A stretch of 26,374 nt of DNA from JBKPRX01 sp046734795 (GTDB lineage Bacteria > Actinomycetota > Thermoleophilia > Gaiellales > Gaiellaceae). Positions 14,049 through 21,552 of the stretch are shown piece after piece. Position numbers and translations under genes: made by a program. The stretch lies in NCBI GenBank assembly GCA_046734795.1, contig JBKPRX010000151.1, forward strand, positions 1-26,374, read 5' to 3'. Every line of letters begins with the position of its first letter. Position 1 is the stretch's first letter. A model generated the notes under the pieces. That model was not told the DNA's origin, did not search any database, and saw only the letters and a list, made by a program, of their open reading frames with translations.

Positions 14049-15089
14049 GTGGCTGCGACGTTCGACAACCTGGTCGAAGACCTCGAGCGTTCCTATCGCG
14101 AGACGCAGGAGCGCATGTCCGACCCGTCGGTCTTCAACGACCGCCGCGAAGCGGCGGAGGTCGGGCGGAGGCTCAAGGATCTCGAGGGTGCCGCGCGGCT
14201 CGCGCAGGCGTGGCGCGAGGCGCGTGCCGATCTCGACGCAGCGCGCGACGACGGTGACCTCAGCGAGCTCGTGCCCGAGCTCGAGCAACGCGTTGCGCAG
14301 CTCGAGGAAGAGCTCCGGCTCGCGATGGTTCCGTCGGATCCAGCCGACCACAAGGATGTGATCCTCGAGATCCGCCAGGGCGTCGGCGGCGACGAGGCCG
14401 CGCTCTGGGCCGGCGACCTCTACCGGATGCTGAGCCGCTATGCCGAGCGGCGCGGCTTCAAAGTCGAGGAGCTCGGCGCGAGCCCGAGTGACGGCGGCGG
14501 CTACAAGGAGGTCACGTTCGCCGTGAAAGGCGACGGCGCGTACTCGGTCTTCAAGTGGGAGGGCGGCACGCATCGCGTGCAGCGCGTTCCGGAGACCGAG
14601 TCGCAGGGACGCATCCACACCTCGACGGCAACGGTCGCCGTGATGCCGGAGGCGGAGGAGGTCGAGATCGAGATCGACCAGAACGACCTGAAGGTCGACG
14701 TCTACCGCTCGACCGGCCCCGGCGGCCAGTCGGTGAATACGACCGATTCTGCGGTCCGCATCACGCACATGCCGACGGGCCTCGTCGTCTCGATGCAGGA
14801 CGAGAAGTCGCAGCTTCAGAACAAGGAGAAGGCGATGCGCGTGCTGCGCGCGCGCTTGTACGAGCGCGAGCTCGAGCGTCAGCGCGCGGAGCTCGACGCG
14901 ACGCGCCGTTCACAGATCGGAAGCGGCGAGCGCGCGGAGAAGATCCGCACCTACAACTTTCCCGAGAACCGGCTCACGGATCACCGCATCAAGCTGACGG
15001 TGAAGCAGCTCGACCGGATCCTCCAAGGCGAGCTCGACGAGTTCACGGAGGCGCTCGCCGCCGAAGATCGGCGCCTCGCGCTCGCGTGA
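14049..15089 (+). CDS. prfA: Peptide chain release factor 1
   Basis: A 346-residue RF1 that terminates translation at UAA and UAG. The stop-codon recognition tripeptide is PET (181-183, in RVPETESQGRIHTS), the PxT form that marks RF1, where RF2 has SPF. The hydrolysis motif GGQ is at 225-227 (STGPGGQSVNTTDSAVRI). The N-terminal coiled coil and the C-terminal NRLTDHRIKLTV block are normal, and length fits the family. GTG 14049 is preferred over TTG 14040 because of the -10 box that overlaps the TTG. The stop overlaps prmC (GTGA), whose product methylates the GGQ glutamine. Confidence 0.96.
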   Translation: MAATFDNLVEDLERSYRETQERMSDPSVFNDRREAAEVGRRLKDLEGAARLAQAWREARADLDAARDDGDLSELVPELEQRVAQLEEELRLAMVPSDPADHKDVILEIRQGVGGDEAALWAGDLYRMLSRYAERRGFKVEELGASPSDGGGYKEVTFAVKGDGAYSVFKWEGGTHRVQRVPETESQGRIHTSTATVAVMPEAEEVEIEIDQNDLKVDVYRSTGPGGQSVNTTDSAVRITHMPTGLVVSMQDEKSQLQNKEKAMRVLRARLYERELERQRAELDATRRSQIGSGERAEKIRTYNFPENRLTDHRIKLTVKQLDRILQGELDEFTEALAAEDRRLALA

Positions 15090-15871
15090 CCGCTCGCGAA
15101 GCGCTCGCGCTCGCGGAGGAGCGACTCGCGGCGGCCGGTGTCGAGACGCCGCGCGTCGATGCGGAGCTGCTCGTCGCGCACGTGCTCCGCACCACGCGGA
15201 GCGGCGTGCATGGCGAGCTGTCTCGCGAGGTCGACGGTTCCTTCGAGGGGCTTTTGGCGCGACGCGAGTCGCGCGAGCCGCTCGCGTACGTGCTCGGCGA
15301 GTGGGGCTTCCGGCGACTCGTGTTGAAGACGGATGCGCGTGCGCTCGTGCCGCGACCGGAGACAGAGGTCGTCGTCGAGCGTGCGCTCGCGTCGATACGC
15401 GGCGTGCGCGAGGCGCGCGTCCTCGACGTCGGAGTCGGCTCGGGCGCGATCGCGCTCGCGATCGCCGACGAGCATCGGGGCGCGCGCGTCACCGGCGTCG
15501 ACGTTTCGCGCGACGCGCTGTCGCTCGCACGCGAGAACGCAGAGCAGCTCGGGCTCGAAGTCGAGCTGCGCCAAGGCGGCGTGGAGGTGGCCGCCGAGGG
15601 GTGGGACCTCGTCGTCGCGAACCCGCCTTACGTCGCATCGCTCGAAGAGCTGCAGCCGGAACTTCGCTTCGAACCGGGTGAGGCGCTGACGGCGCCGCCC
15701 TTCCATGGAGAGCTCGCGCGCGTCGCGCACACGACGTGGCTCGTCCTCGAGGTCGGCGACGGACAGGCGCGCGAGGTTGCGGACGAGCTGCGCGCCGCGT
15801 CGTTCGCCGATGTCGTGATTACGCGCGACCTCTCGGGTCGCGAACGCGTCGTCGAAGGCCGCCGCGGGTGA
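15086..15871 (+). CDS. prmC: Peptide chain release factor N5-glutamine methyltransferase
   Basis: A 261-residue SAM-dependent methyltransferase. The N-terminal helical domain (1-75) that binds the release factor ends in EPLAYVLGEWGF. The VPRPETE motif (88-94), the SAM site DVGVGSGAIAL (114-124) and the catalytic NPPY (179-182) follow. It methylates the Gln side chain of the GGQ motif in RF1/RF2, raising the rate of peptide release. It starts with GTG inside the prfA stop and ends in a GTGA overlap with tsaC, so the three genes are translated as a coupled unit. Confidence 0.95.
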   Translation: MTAREALALAEERLAAAGVETPRVDAELLVAHVLRTTRSGVHGELSREVDGSFEGLLARRESREPLAYVLGEWGFRRLVLKTDARALVPRPETEVVVERALASIRGVREARVLDVGVGSGAIALAIADEHRGARVTGVDVSRDALSLARENAEQLGLEVELRQGGVEVAAEGWDLVVANPPYVASLEELQPELRFEPGEALTAPPFHGELARVAHTTWLVLEVGDGQAREVADELRAASFADVVITRDLSGRERVVEGRRG

Positions 15872-16479
15872 GCGAGGTCGATGCCGCAGTCACCGCGTTG
15901 CGCGCGGGCGAGCCCGTGATCCTCCCGACGGACACGGTCTACGGGCTCTGCGCATCGCCGTATCGCGAAGAGGACGTGCGGCACATGTACGAGCTGAAGG
16001 GGCGCGAGGAGGCAAAGCCGACGGCGCTCCTTGCAGCCGACGTCGACGGGTTACTCGAAGCGCTCCCGGAGCTGCGCGGCGGGACCGAGCGCGTCCTTCG
16101 TGCACTGCTGCCGGGCGCGTACACGCTTGTGCTGCCGAACGCCGCACGGCGGTTTGCGTGGCTCGCCGGTGCGAACCCGGACGCAATCGGCGTGCGCGTG
16201 CCGGCGCTGCCCGCGAACGCCGCTGCCGTGCTCGACGAGGTGCGCGTCGTGGCCGCGACGAGCGCGAACCTGAGCGGCGGAGCGGACCCGCGGCGCGTCG
16301 TCGACGTGGCAGAGGAGCTCCGCGCACGCGTCGGCGCGCTCGTCGACGGCGGCGAGCTTCCGGGAACGCCGTCGACAGTCGTCGATCTCACCGGTGTCGA
16401 GCCGCGCGTCCTGCGAGAAGGCGCAGTCGCGGCCGCCGAGGCGCTCGAGCGCGTTGCGGCGGCGTTGAGAGCTTGTTGA
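15868..16479 (+). CDS. L-threonylcarbamoyladenylate synthase (Sua5/YciO/YrdC/TsaC family)
   Basis: A 203-residue YrdC-domain protein. It has ILPTDTVYGLCA (18-29), the lysine of the ELKGREEAKPTALL region where the family has KxR and KP, LPGAYTLVLP, IGVRVP, and the closing ATSANLSGG. It makes threonylcarbamoyl-AMP from threonine, bicarbonate and ATP for the t6A37 modification of ANN-decoding tRNAs. It lacks the C-terminal Sua5 domain, so it is the short TsaC form. The start is GTG 15868, overlapping the prmC stop. It is the last gene of the prfA-prmC-tsaC unit; a hairpin follows at 16516-16535. Confidence 0.93.
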   Translation: MSEVDAAVTALRAGEPVILPTDTVYGLCASPYREEDVRHMYELKGREEAKPTALLAADVDGLLEALPELRGGTERVLRALLPGAYTLVLPNAARRFAWLAGANPDAIGVRVPALPANAAAVLDEVRVVAATSANLSGGADPRRVVDVAEELRARVGALVDGGELPGTPSTVVDLTGVEPRVLREGAVAAAEALERVAAALRAC

Positions 16480-16515
16480 GCGGGCGCCTCGACGCTCACC
16501 TCGTCATGGAGTTCT

Positions 16516-16535
16516 CGGGCAGCGTTTCTTGCCCG
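16516..16535 (+). terminator. Hairpin downstream of the prfA-prmC-tsaC operon
   Basis: CGGGCA (16516-16521) and TGCCCG (16530-16535) form a perfect 6-bp stem with an 8-nt loop 37 nt after the tsaC stop. There is no T-tract, but U-poor hairpins are often the only candidate terminators in high-GC actinobacteria. Confidence 0.4.
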
Positions 16536-16746
16536 ACGGGCACGGCGCCGTCTCGGCCGGGTGGGACCTCAACGTCGACGACAACGTCATCCATCCCGAC
16601 GGATAAGAGGATCAACGCCTCGACGTTCGGGCCGAAGTCCTGGTTCGTCTCCGGGCACATGCGCCAGCACGGTGGCGACCGCGATCTCTCCGGCGCACGC
16701 TCGCCATGCAGGTCGTGTGTGCGAGCGTCTCGTGAGCGATCGTGGC

Positions 16747-16766
16747 CGGGCGGCAGTGCCCGCCCG
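16747..16766 (+). other. Perfect 7-bp inverted repeat upstream of the glyA promoter
   Basis: CGGGCGG (16747-16753) and CCGCCCG (16760-16766) flank CAGTGC. The dyad ends 10 bp before the TACCAT box, where a -35 element would lie. It could be a terminator of upstream transcription or a regulator-binding site over the glyA promoter. Confidence 0.35.
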
Positions 16767-16776
16767 CCCCACGGTC

Positions 16777-16804
16777 TACCATCAGCTGCGACCGCCGAGA
16801 GGAG
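16777..16804 (+). promoter_or_regulatory. Candidate glyA promoter -10 (TACCAT) and strong ribosome-binding site
   Basis: TACCAT at 16777-16782 would start a short leader of about 22 nt. AGAGGAG at 16798-16804 lies 6 nt before ATG 16811 and is one of the best Shine-Dalgarno sites in the window. Confidence 0.5.
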
Positions 16805-16810
16805 TAGCCG

Positions 16811-18103
16811 ATGCACGTTGCCGCCGAGACCTTCCAGCACCTGAAGAGCGCAGGGCTCAGCGAGATCGACCCCGAGATCGCCGACCTCCTCGGCAAAGAG
16901 CTGGAACGGCAGCGCGGGCAGATCGAGCTGATCGCGTCGGAGAACTTCACGTGGCCGTCGGTTCTCGAAGCGGTCGGTTCTGTGCCGACGAACAAATACG
17001 CCGAGGGCTATCCGGGGCGGCGCTACTACGGCGGCTGCGAGGTCGTCGACGAGATCGAGGTCCTGGCGATCGAGCGCGCGAAGGAGCTCTTCGGCGCCGA
17101 GCATGCGAACGTCCAGCCGCACGCCGGCTCGCAGACGAACGCCGCCGTCTACATGGCGGCGCTCGATCCCGGCGACACGGTGCTTGCCCTGCGGCTCGAC
17201 CACGGCGGCCACCTGACGCACGGACACAAGGTCAACTTCTCGGGGCAGCTCTACACCTTCGTGCACTACGGCGTCTCGCGCGAGACGATGCGCGTCGACT
17301 ACGACGAAGTGCTCGCGCTCGCGAAAGAGCACAAGCCGAAGGTGATCGTCTGCGGCGGCTCGGCGTATCCGCGGACCGTCGAGACCGACAAGTTCCGCGA
17401 GATCGCCGACGCAGTCGGCGCGCTCCTTGTCTGCGACATGGCGCACTTCGCAGGTCTCGTCGCCGCGGGTCTGCATCCGAACCCCGTCGAGCACTGCGAC
17501 TTCGTCACCTCGACGACGCACAAGACGCTCGCCGGCCCGCGTTCGGGCTTCATCCTTTGCCGCGAAGAGCATGCGCAGGCGGTGGACAAGGCCGTCTTCC
17601 CAGGCTTGCAGGGCGGTCCGCTCATGCACACCGTCGCCGCGAAGGCGTCGTGCTTCCGCATCGCCGCGACGCAAGCGTTCCGCGACTACCAATCGCAGAT
17701 CCGCCGGAACGCCGACGCGCTCTCCGAGGCGTTGATGGAGCGCGGCCTCGATGTGCTCACCGGCGGCACCGACACGCATCTCCTGCAGCTCGATCTCCGG
17801 AACTCGGATTGGACAGGCAAGGACGCGGAGGAACGGTTGCACGAAGTGCGCATCACCGCGAACCGGAATACGGTGCCGTTCGACGAGCGCCCGCCGACGG
17901 TTGCCTCCGGTGTGCGGCTCGGGACGCCCGCGATGACGATGCGCGGCTTCGACGACGACGACTTCCGCGAGGTCGGCGAGATCATCGCGGACGCGCTCAC
18001 CGAGTCACCGGATCTCGAAGCACTGCGCACGCGCGTCGCCGCGCTCTGCGAGAAGCGTCCGCTCTATCCCGGCTTCCGAGGCTTCACGACCTACGAGACG
18101 TAG
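16811..18103 (+). CDS. glyA: Serine hydroxymethyltransferase
   Basis: A 430-residue fold-type I PLP enzyme of normal bacterial length. The cofactor lysine is K238 in STTHKTLAGPRSG; other signatures are LIASENF (40-46), NKYAEGYPGRRYYGG (61-75), the PLP-stacking H133 region DHGGHLTHG, and CDMAHFAGLVAAG (208-220). It moves the serine beta-carbon to tetrahydrofolate, giving glycine and 5,10-methylene-THF, the main one-carbon entry point. It has its own promoter and strong ribosome-binding site. Its stop codon TAG forms the first three bases of the -10-like box of the next gene, 9 bp away. Confidence 0.97.
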   Translation: MHVAAETFQHLKSAGLSEIDPEIADLLGKELERQRGQIELIASENFTWPSVLEAVGSVPTNKYAEGYPGRRYYGGCEVVDEIEVLAIERAKELFGAEHANVQPHAGSQTNAAVYMAALDPGDTVLALRLDHGGHLTHGHKVNFSGQLYTFVHYGVSRETMRVDYDEVLALAKEHKPKVIVCGGSAYPRTVETDKFREIADAVGALLVCDMAHFAGLVAAGLHPNPVEHCDFVTSTTHKTLAGPRSGFILCREEHAQAVDKAVFPGLQGGPLMHTVAAKASCFRIAATQAFRDYQSQIRRNADALSEALMERGLDVLTGGTDTHLLQLDLRNSDWTGKDAEERLHEVRITANRNTVPFDERPPTVASGVRLGTPAMTMRGFDDDDFREVGEIIADALTESPDLEALRTRVAALCEKRPLYPGFRGFTTYET

Positions 18104-18106
18104 GCT
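18101..18106 (+). promoter_or_regulatory. Candidate -10 box (TAGGCT) overlapping the glyA stop
   Basis: TAGGCT includes the glyA stop codon TAG and ends 6 nt before ATG 18113. No ribosome-binding site precedes that ATG, so an internal leaderless promoter is plausible alongside read-through from glyA. Confidence 0.4.
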
Positions 18107-18112
18107 CGTTCG

Positions 18113-19264
18113 ATGCTCGCGCTCATCCCGGACCCGAGCATCCACCACGACAGCGTCGTCCGCTCGCTGCTCGACACGCCGGAGGTGATCTGGGGCGGCC
18201 TCGCCGCGCTCGGCATCGTGATCCTGCTGACGCCGGCGGTCGGTGGGATGGCGCGCATCCTCGGCGTCGTCGACACGGTCGGCGGGCGTCGAATCAACAG
18301 GCGCGCCGTGCCGAGGCTCGGCGGCATTGCTCTTTTCCTCGGCATCTTCGTGCCGGCGCTCGCGTTCCTCGACCCCGGGCCTGAGACGCGCGGACTCCTT
18401 GTCGGCGCCGCAGCAGTCACGGTCGTCGGTGCGATCGACGACTTCCGCGGCCTCACGTGGTGGGAAAAGCTCGTCGGCCAGATCGCCGCCGCCTCGATTC
18501 CGGTCTTCGCCTTCGGCGTGTGGGTCGACCGGTTCACGTTCCCGTTCCTCGGCGTGCACACGCTGCCGGAGTGGGCGGGTAAGCCGCTGACCGTGATCTG
18601 GATCGTCGCGATCATGAACATGTTCAACTTCCTCGACGGCATGGACGGGCTCGCCGCCGGCGTCGCCGGGATCGCATCCGCGACGTTCTGCGTGATCGCC
18701 CTCTCGCTCGGGAAGCCCGACGCCGCGATCCTCTCGGCGATCATCCTCGGCGCGACGCTCGGCTTCCTGCGGCACAACTTCTATCCCGCGCGCATCTTCA
18801 TGGGCGACTCGGGCGCGCTCCTGCTCGGCTTCATGCTCGCAGCCGTCTCCGTGCAAGGACTTCTGAAGACTGCCGCGACCGTTGCGCTCTTCTTCCCGCT
18901 GCTCGTGCTCGCGGTGCCGATCCTCGACACGTCGTTCGTCGTCGCGCGCAGGCTCAAGCATGGCGAGAAGGTCTTCGAAGGCGACCAGGCGCACTTGCAC
19001 CACCGGTTCCTGCGTCGCGGCTTCACGCAGCGCACGGCCGCGCTCTACATGTACGCGTGGTGCCTCAGCCTCGCCGCCGCTGCGCTCGCGACACGGTTCA
19101 TTCCGTTCCGCGCGCACGGCACCTGGCATCTGTGGCCGACGCTTCTTGCCGGTGCGATCGGCCTGCTCGCGCTCGGCATGTCGATCTACACCGTCTACCT
19201 CCTCGAGATCGTCAAGGTCGCGAGCCCGCGCGCGCGTCGCCGTGATCGTCGCGCCGCGGCGTAG
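18113..19264 (+). CDS. Polyprenyl-phosphate GlcNAc-1-phosphate transferase (WecA/TagO, MraY superfamily)
   Basis: A 383-residue polytopic membrane enzyme with about ten to eleven helices. The cytoplasmic catalytic motifs are all present: VPRLGG (66-71), the metal-binding IDD (108-110), NFLDGMDGLAAG (172-183), GDSGALLLGF (231-240) and the sugar-recognition HLHHRF (294-299). HxHHR-type motifs mark WecA/TagO/WbpL rather than MraY, so UDP-GlcNAc with undecaprenyl (or decaprenyl) phosphate is the likely substrate pair. It starts cell-wall polysaccharide, arabinogalactan-like or O-antigen-like synthesis. In actinobacteria this gene often stands just before the ATP synthase operon; here a 4.3 kb block has been inserted between them. 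Neither dedicated wall genes nor flippases are adjacent. Confidence 0.92.
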   Translation: MLALIPDPSIHHDSVVRSLLDTPEVIWGGLAALGIVILLTPAVGGMARILGVVDTVGGRRINRRAVPRLGGIALFLGIFVPALAFLDPGPETRGLLVGAAAVTVVGAIDDFRGLTWWEKLVGQIAAASIPVFAFGVWVDRFTFPFLGVHTLPEWAGKPLTVIWIVAIMNMFNFLDGMDGLAAGVAGIASATFCVIALSLGKPDAAILSAIILGATLGFLRHNFYPARIFMGDSGALLLGFMLAAVSVQGLLKTAATVALFFPLLVLAVPILDTSFVVARRLKHGEKVFEGDQAHLHHRFLRRGFTQRTAALYMYAWCLSLAAAALATRFIPFRAHGTWHLWPTLLAGAIGLLALGMSIYTVYLLEIVKVASPRARRRDRRAAA

Positions 19265-19274
19265 ACGACGACGC

Positions 19275-20045
19275 ATGACGGCTCTCACGCCGATCCTCGA
19301 CGGTGCCGGCTCGTTCGCGACCTTCCGCCGGGTGTTTGCGCAAGCATCGCCCGAGCTCGAAGCACGCGCACGCGAGGTCGCGCCGGAAACGTTCCGCGGC
19401 GATGCCTGGTGGTTGCCCGTCCGCAGCTACCTCGTCGAGACCGAAGACGCGCGTGTCCTCGTCGACACCGGCCTCGGCCCTCAGCCGCGCGACTTCATGG
19501 CGGAGACGCGGTCCGCGTTACTCGAAGAAATCGACGCGGAGTCGATCGACGTCGTCACGTTCACGCATCTGCACGTCGACCACATCGGCTGGAATGCCGC
19601 GTTTCCCAAAGCGCGCTTCGTCGTCGCCGACGACGAGTGGCAGTGGACTCTCGGCGACGAAGAGCGCCGTACCTACCACGCAAGCCGCCTCGAGCCGATG
19701 AAGGAGAGACTGGATCTCGTCACCGGCGAAGCGTCCGTCGTACCGGGTGTGCGGCTCGTGCCGACGCCCGGTCACACGCCCGGTCACAGAAGCGTCGTCG
19801 TCGACACCGACGCCGGCACTGTGGTCTTGCTCGGCGATGCCTGCCTTCATCCCGTCCAGCTGCTCGATCCCGACCTTCCCTACATCGGCGACGACGACCC
19901 TGCTTTGGCCGCGCGGAGTCGGCGGCGCATCCTCGAGTGGCTGGCCGACGACGAGCTGCTCGTGAGCGTCTCGCATTTCCCGGACGACTTCGGAACCGTC
20001 ACCCGCGCGGGCGACGGCTTCACGTGGCGTCGGCATCAGCGGTAG
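19275..20045 (+). CDS. MBL fold (metallo-beta-lactamase superfamily) hydrolase
   Basis: A 256-residue metallohydrolase. The zinc motif HxHxDH is H98-L-H100-V-D102-H103; further ligands are H167 (PTPGHTPGH), D188 (LLGDAC) and H234 (SHFP). The order and an N-terminal extension with WWLPVRSYLVET resemble the AttM/lactonase-like group of small-molecule hydrolases (quorum-sensing lactonases and relatives). The actual substrate cannot be read from sequence. ATG 19275 is 10 bp after the wecA-like gene, with no clear ribosome-binding site. The 3' end overlaps the convergent FAD enzyme gene by 10 bp. Confidence 0.88.
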   Translation: MTALTPILDGAGSFATFRRVFAQASPELEARAREVAPETFRGDAWWLPVRSYLVETEDARVLVDTGLGPQPRDFMAETRSALLEEIDAESIDVVTFTHLHVDHIGWNAAFPKARFVVADDEWQWTLGDEERRTYHASRLEPMKERLDLVTGEASVVPGVRLVPTPGHTPGHRSVVVDTDAGTVVLLGDACLHPVQLLDPDLPYIGDDDPALAARSRRRILEWLADDELLVSVSHFPDDFGTVTRAGDGFTWRRHQR

Positions 20046-21547
20046 CGCGCCCGAACCGCACAGCGTGCGGCGATCGCTCCCGGTCCTCCGTGGACGCCGC
20101 CGCCGGGATGCGCCGACGCGGAAGCGAGGTAGAGACCGCCGATTCCCGTCTCCGGCCGGCCGAAGCTGCCGGGCGGACGCCAGATGAGCTGCTGGCGGAG
20201 CTTCGCCGTGCCGCCGTTCGTTGCGCCGCCGACGAGGTTCTCGTTCGCGCGCTCGAGATCTTCGGGACCCGCGACGCGCCGTGCGAGGACGAGCGCGCCG
20301 AAACCCGGCGCGAGCTCCTCGACGCGCGCTTCGATCCGCGCCGCGATCTCGGTCGTGTCGATCCTCGCGCGTTGCGGCACGTGCGTGTACGCCCACGCAG
20401 TCTCCTTGCCGGCAGGCGCGCGCGTCGCGTCACCCATCGCGTACTGGCCGAAGACGACGAACGGCTCGCGCGGGATCGTGCCGCGCTCGAGCGCATCGGA
20501 CCACGCGCTGAGCTCGTCGATGCTTTCCGCGATGTGGATCACCGGCGCCGAGCGAGCCTCGGGCGCGTTCCACGGAATCGGTGCGTCGAGCGCCCAATCG
20601 ACCTTGACCGTCGCCCAATCCCACGCGAACCGGCGCAGGCCGCGCAGGAACCGCGTCGGCACAGTGTCGCGCTCGAGCAGCTCGCCGAACAACCTCGGCG
20701 CCGAGACGTCCGCGAGCACCGCGCGGCGCACGCCGAGCTCGCGGCCGTCGTGGGTGCGGACCGCAACGGCGCGCCCGCGACGGACGACGATCTTCGCGAC
20801 GCGCGTGTTGCACATGACCGTGCCTCCGCGCGCTTCGAGCCGCCGCACGAGTGCTGCCGTCAGCGCGCCCGCGCCTCCGCGCGGAAACGCATAGCCGACG
20901 TCTTGGCCCAGCGAGCAGAGAAGCCAGCCGAAGAAGCCGCTCAGGGGCGACTCCGGACGGAAGTCCGCGTGGAGCGCGTTGCCCGCGAGGAGCCGCCGAG
21001 CGCCTTCGCCGCGAAAGCGTGTCTCCGCGAGCCGGCGGACAGGGTCGAGCGCAACGCGGAGAAACAACGGTAGGTCGCGGCCGAGGGCAGCGATCCCGAG
21101 CGCTGAACGAGCTGCGGGTAGCGGCGTCACGAGTCCGCGCAGAAGCGGCTCGCGCGCGCGACGCCAGAGCGCCGTGAGCTCGCGCCACGCTGCTCCGTCG
21201 CCGCGGGCGAACGAGTCGAGCGACGCGCAGGTCGCGTCGAGGTCGCGCGAGAGAACGACGCAGCTTCCGTCGCGCGCAGGATGCGCAAGCACGAGCGGCC
21301 CGTGTCGCCACTCGATCCCCCAGTGCTCCAGCTCGAGCCCGCGGATGGCCGGCGAGGCAACGGCGAGCGGATAGAACGCACTGAAGAGGTCGTGACGGAA
21401 GCCCGGCAGCGTCAGCTCGGCGGTCTTGACCGCGCCGCCGGGCTCTGGCTGGGCTTCGAGAACCTGCACCGACCAGCCCGCGTCGCCGAGGACGTTCGCT
21501 GCGACGAGACCGTTGGGTCCCGCGCCGATCACGACCGCGTCGGGCAA
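20036..21547 (-). CDS. Phytoene desaturase/PYROXD2-like FAD-dependent oxidoreductase
   Basis: A 503-residue flavoenzyme. The N-terminal Rossmann motif GAGPNGLVAANVL (8-20) and the acidic LEAQPEPGGAVKT (30-42) bind FAD. GYAFPRGGAGALTAALVRRLEARGG (218-242) is the family's substrate-domain block, and the C-terminal ASAHPGGGVHGGPGAIAA completes the FAD site as in CrtI/PYROXD2. Members include carotenoid desaturases and isomerases and enzymes of unknown substrate; no carotenoid gene is nearby, so the PYROXD2-like group is more likely. The start is TTG 21547, 5 bp after the acyl-CoA ligase stop, with no ribosome-binding site, which suggests coupling. It is third in the MarR-ligase-FAD operon. Confidence 0.9.
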   Translation of the reverse strand: MPDAVVIGAGPNGLVAANVLGDAGWSVQVLEAQPEPGGAVKTAELTLPGFRHDLFSAFYPLAVASPAIRGLELEHWGIEWRHGPLVLAHPARDGSCVVLSRDLDATCASLDSFARGDGAAWRELTALWRRAREPLLRGLVTPLPAARSALGIAALGRDLPLFLRVALDPVRRLAETRFRGEGARRLLAGNALHADFRPESPLSGFFGWLLCSLGQDVGYAFPRGGAGALTAALVRRLEARGGTVMCNTRVAKIVVRRGRAVAVRTHDGRELGVRRAVLADVSAPRLFGELLERDTVPTRFLRGLRRFAWDWATVKVDWALDAPIPWNAPEARSAPVIHIAESIDELSAWSDALERGTIPREPFVVFGQYAMGDATRAPAGKETAWAYTHVPQRARIDTTEIAARIEARVEELAPGFGALVLARRVAGPEDLERANENLVGGATNGGTAKLRQQLIWRPPGSFGRPETGIGGLYLASASAHPGGGVHGGPGAIAARCAVRARYR

Positions 21548-21552
21548 GCGCG

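Larger units (their letters stand above)
16480..16810. other. 331-bp gap between tsaC and glyA
   Basis: The gap holds two perfect GC-rich hairpins (16516-16535 and 16747-16766), the glyA promoter and ribosome-binding site, and a 54-codon minus-strand reading frame (16496-16660) of doubtful reality. I see no tRNA and no match to glycine, SAM or tetrahydrofolate riboswitches. Some actinobacteria carry rpiB at this place; I find no trace of it in any frame. Confidence 0.5.

Noticed and set aside
16480..16810. rpiB pseudogene or glycine/SAM/THF riboswitch before glyA
   Set aside because: No RpiB motif in any frame and no match to the conserved riboswitch cores by eye.
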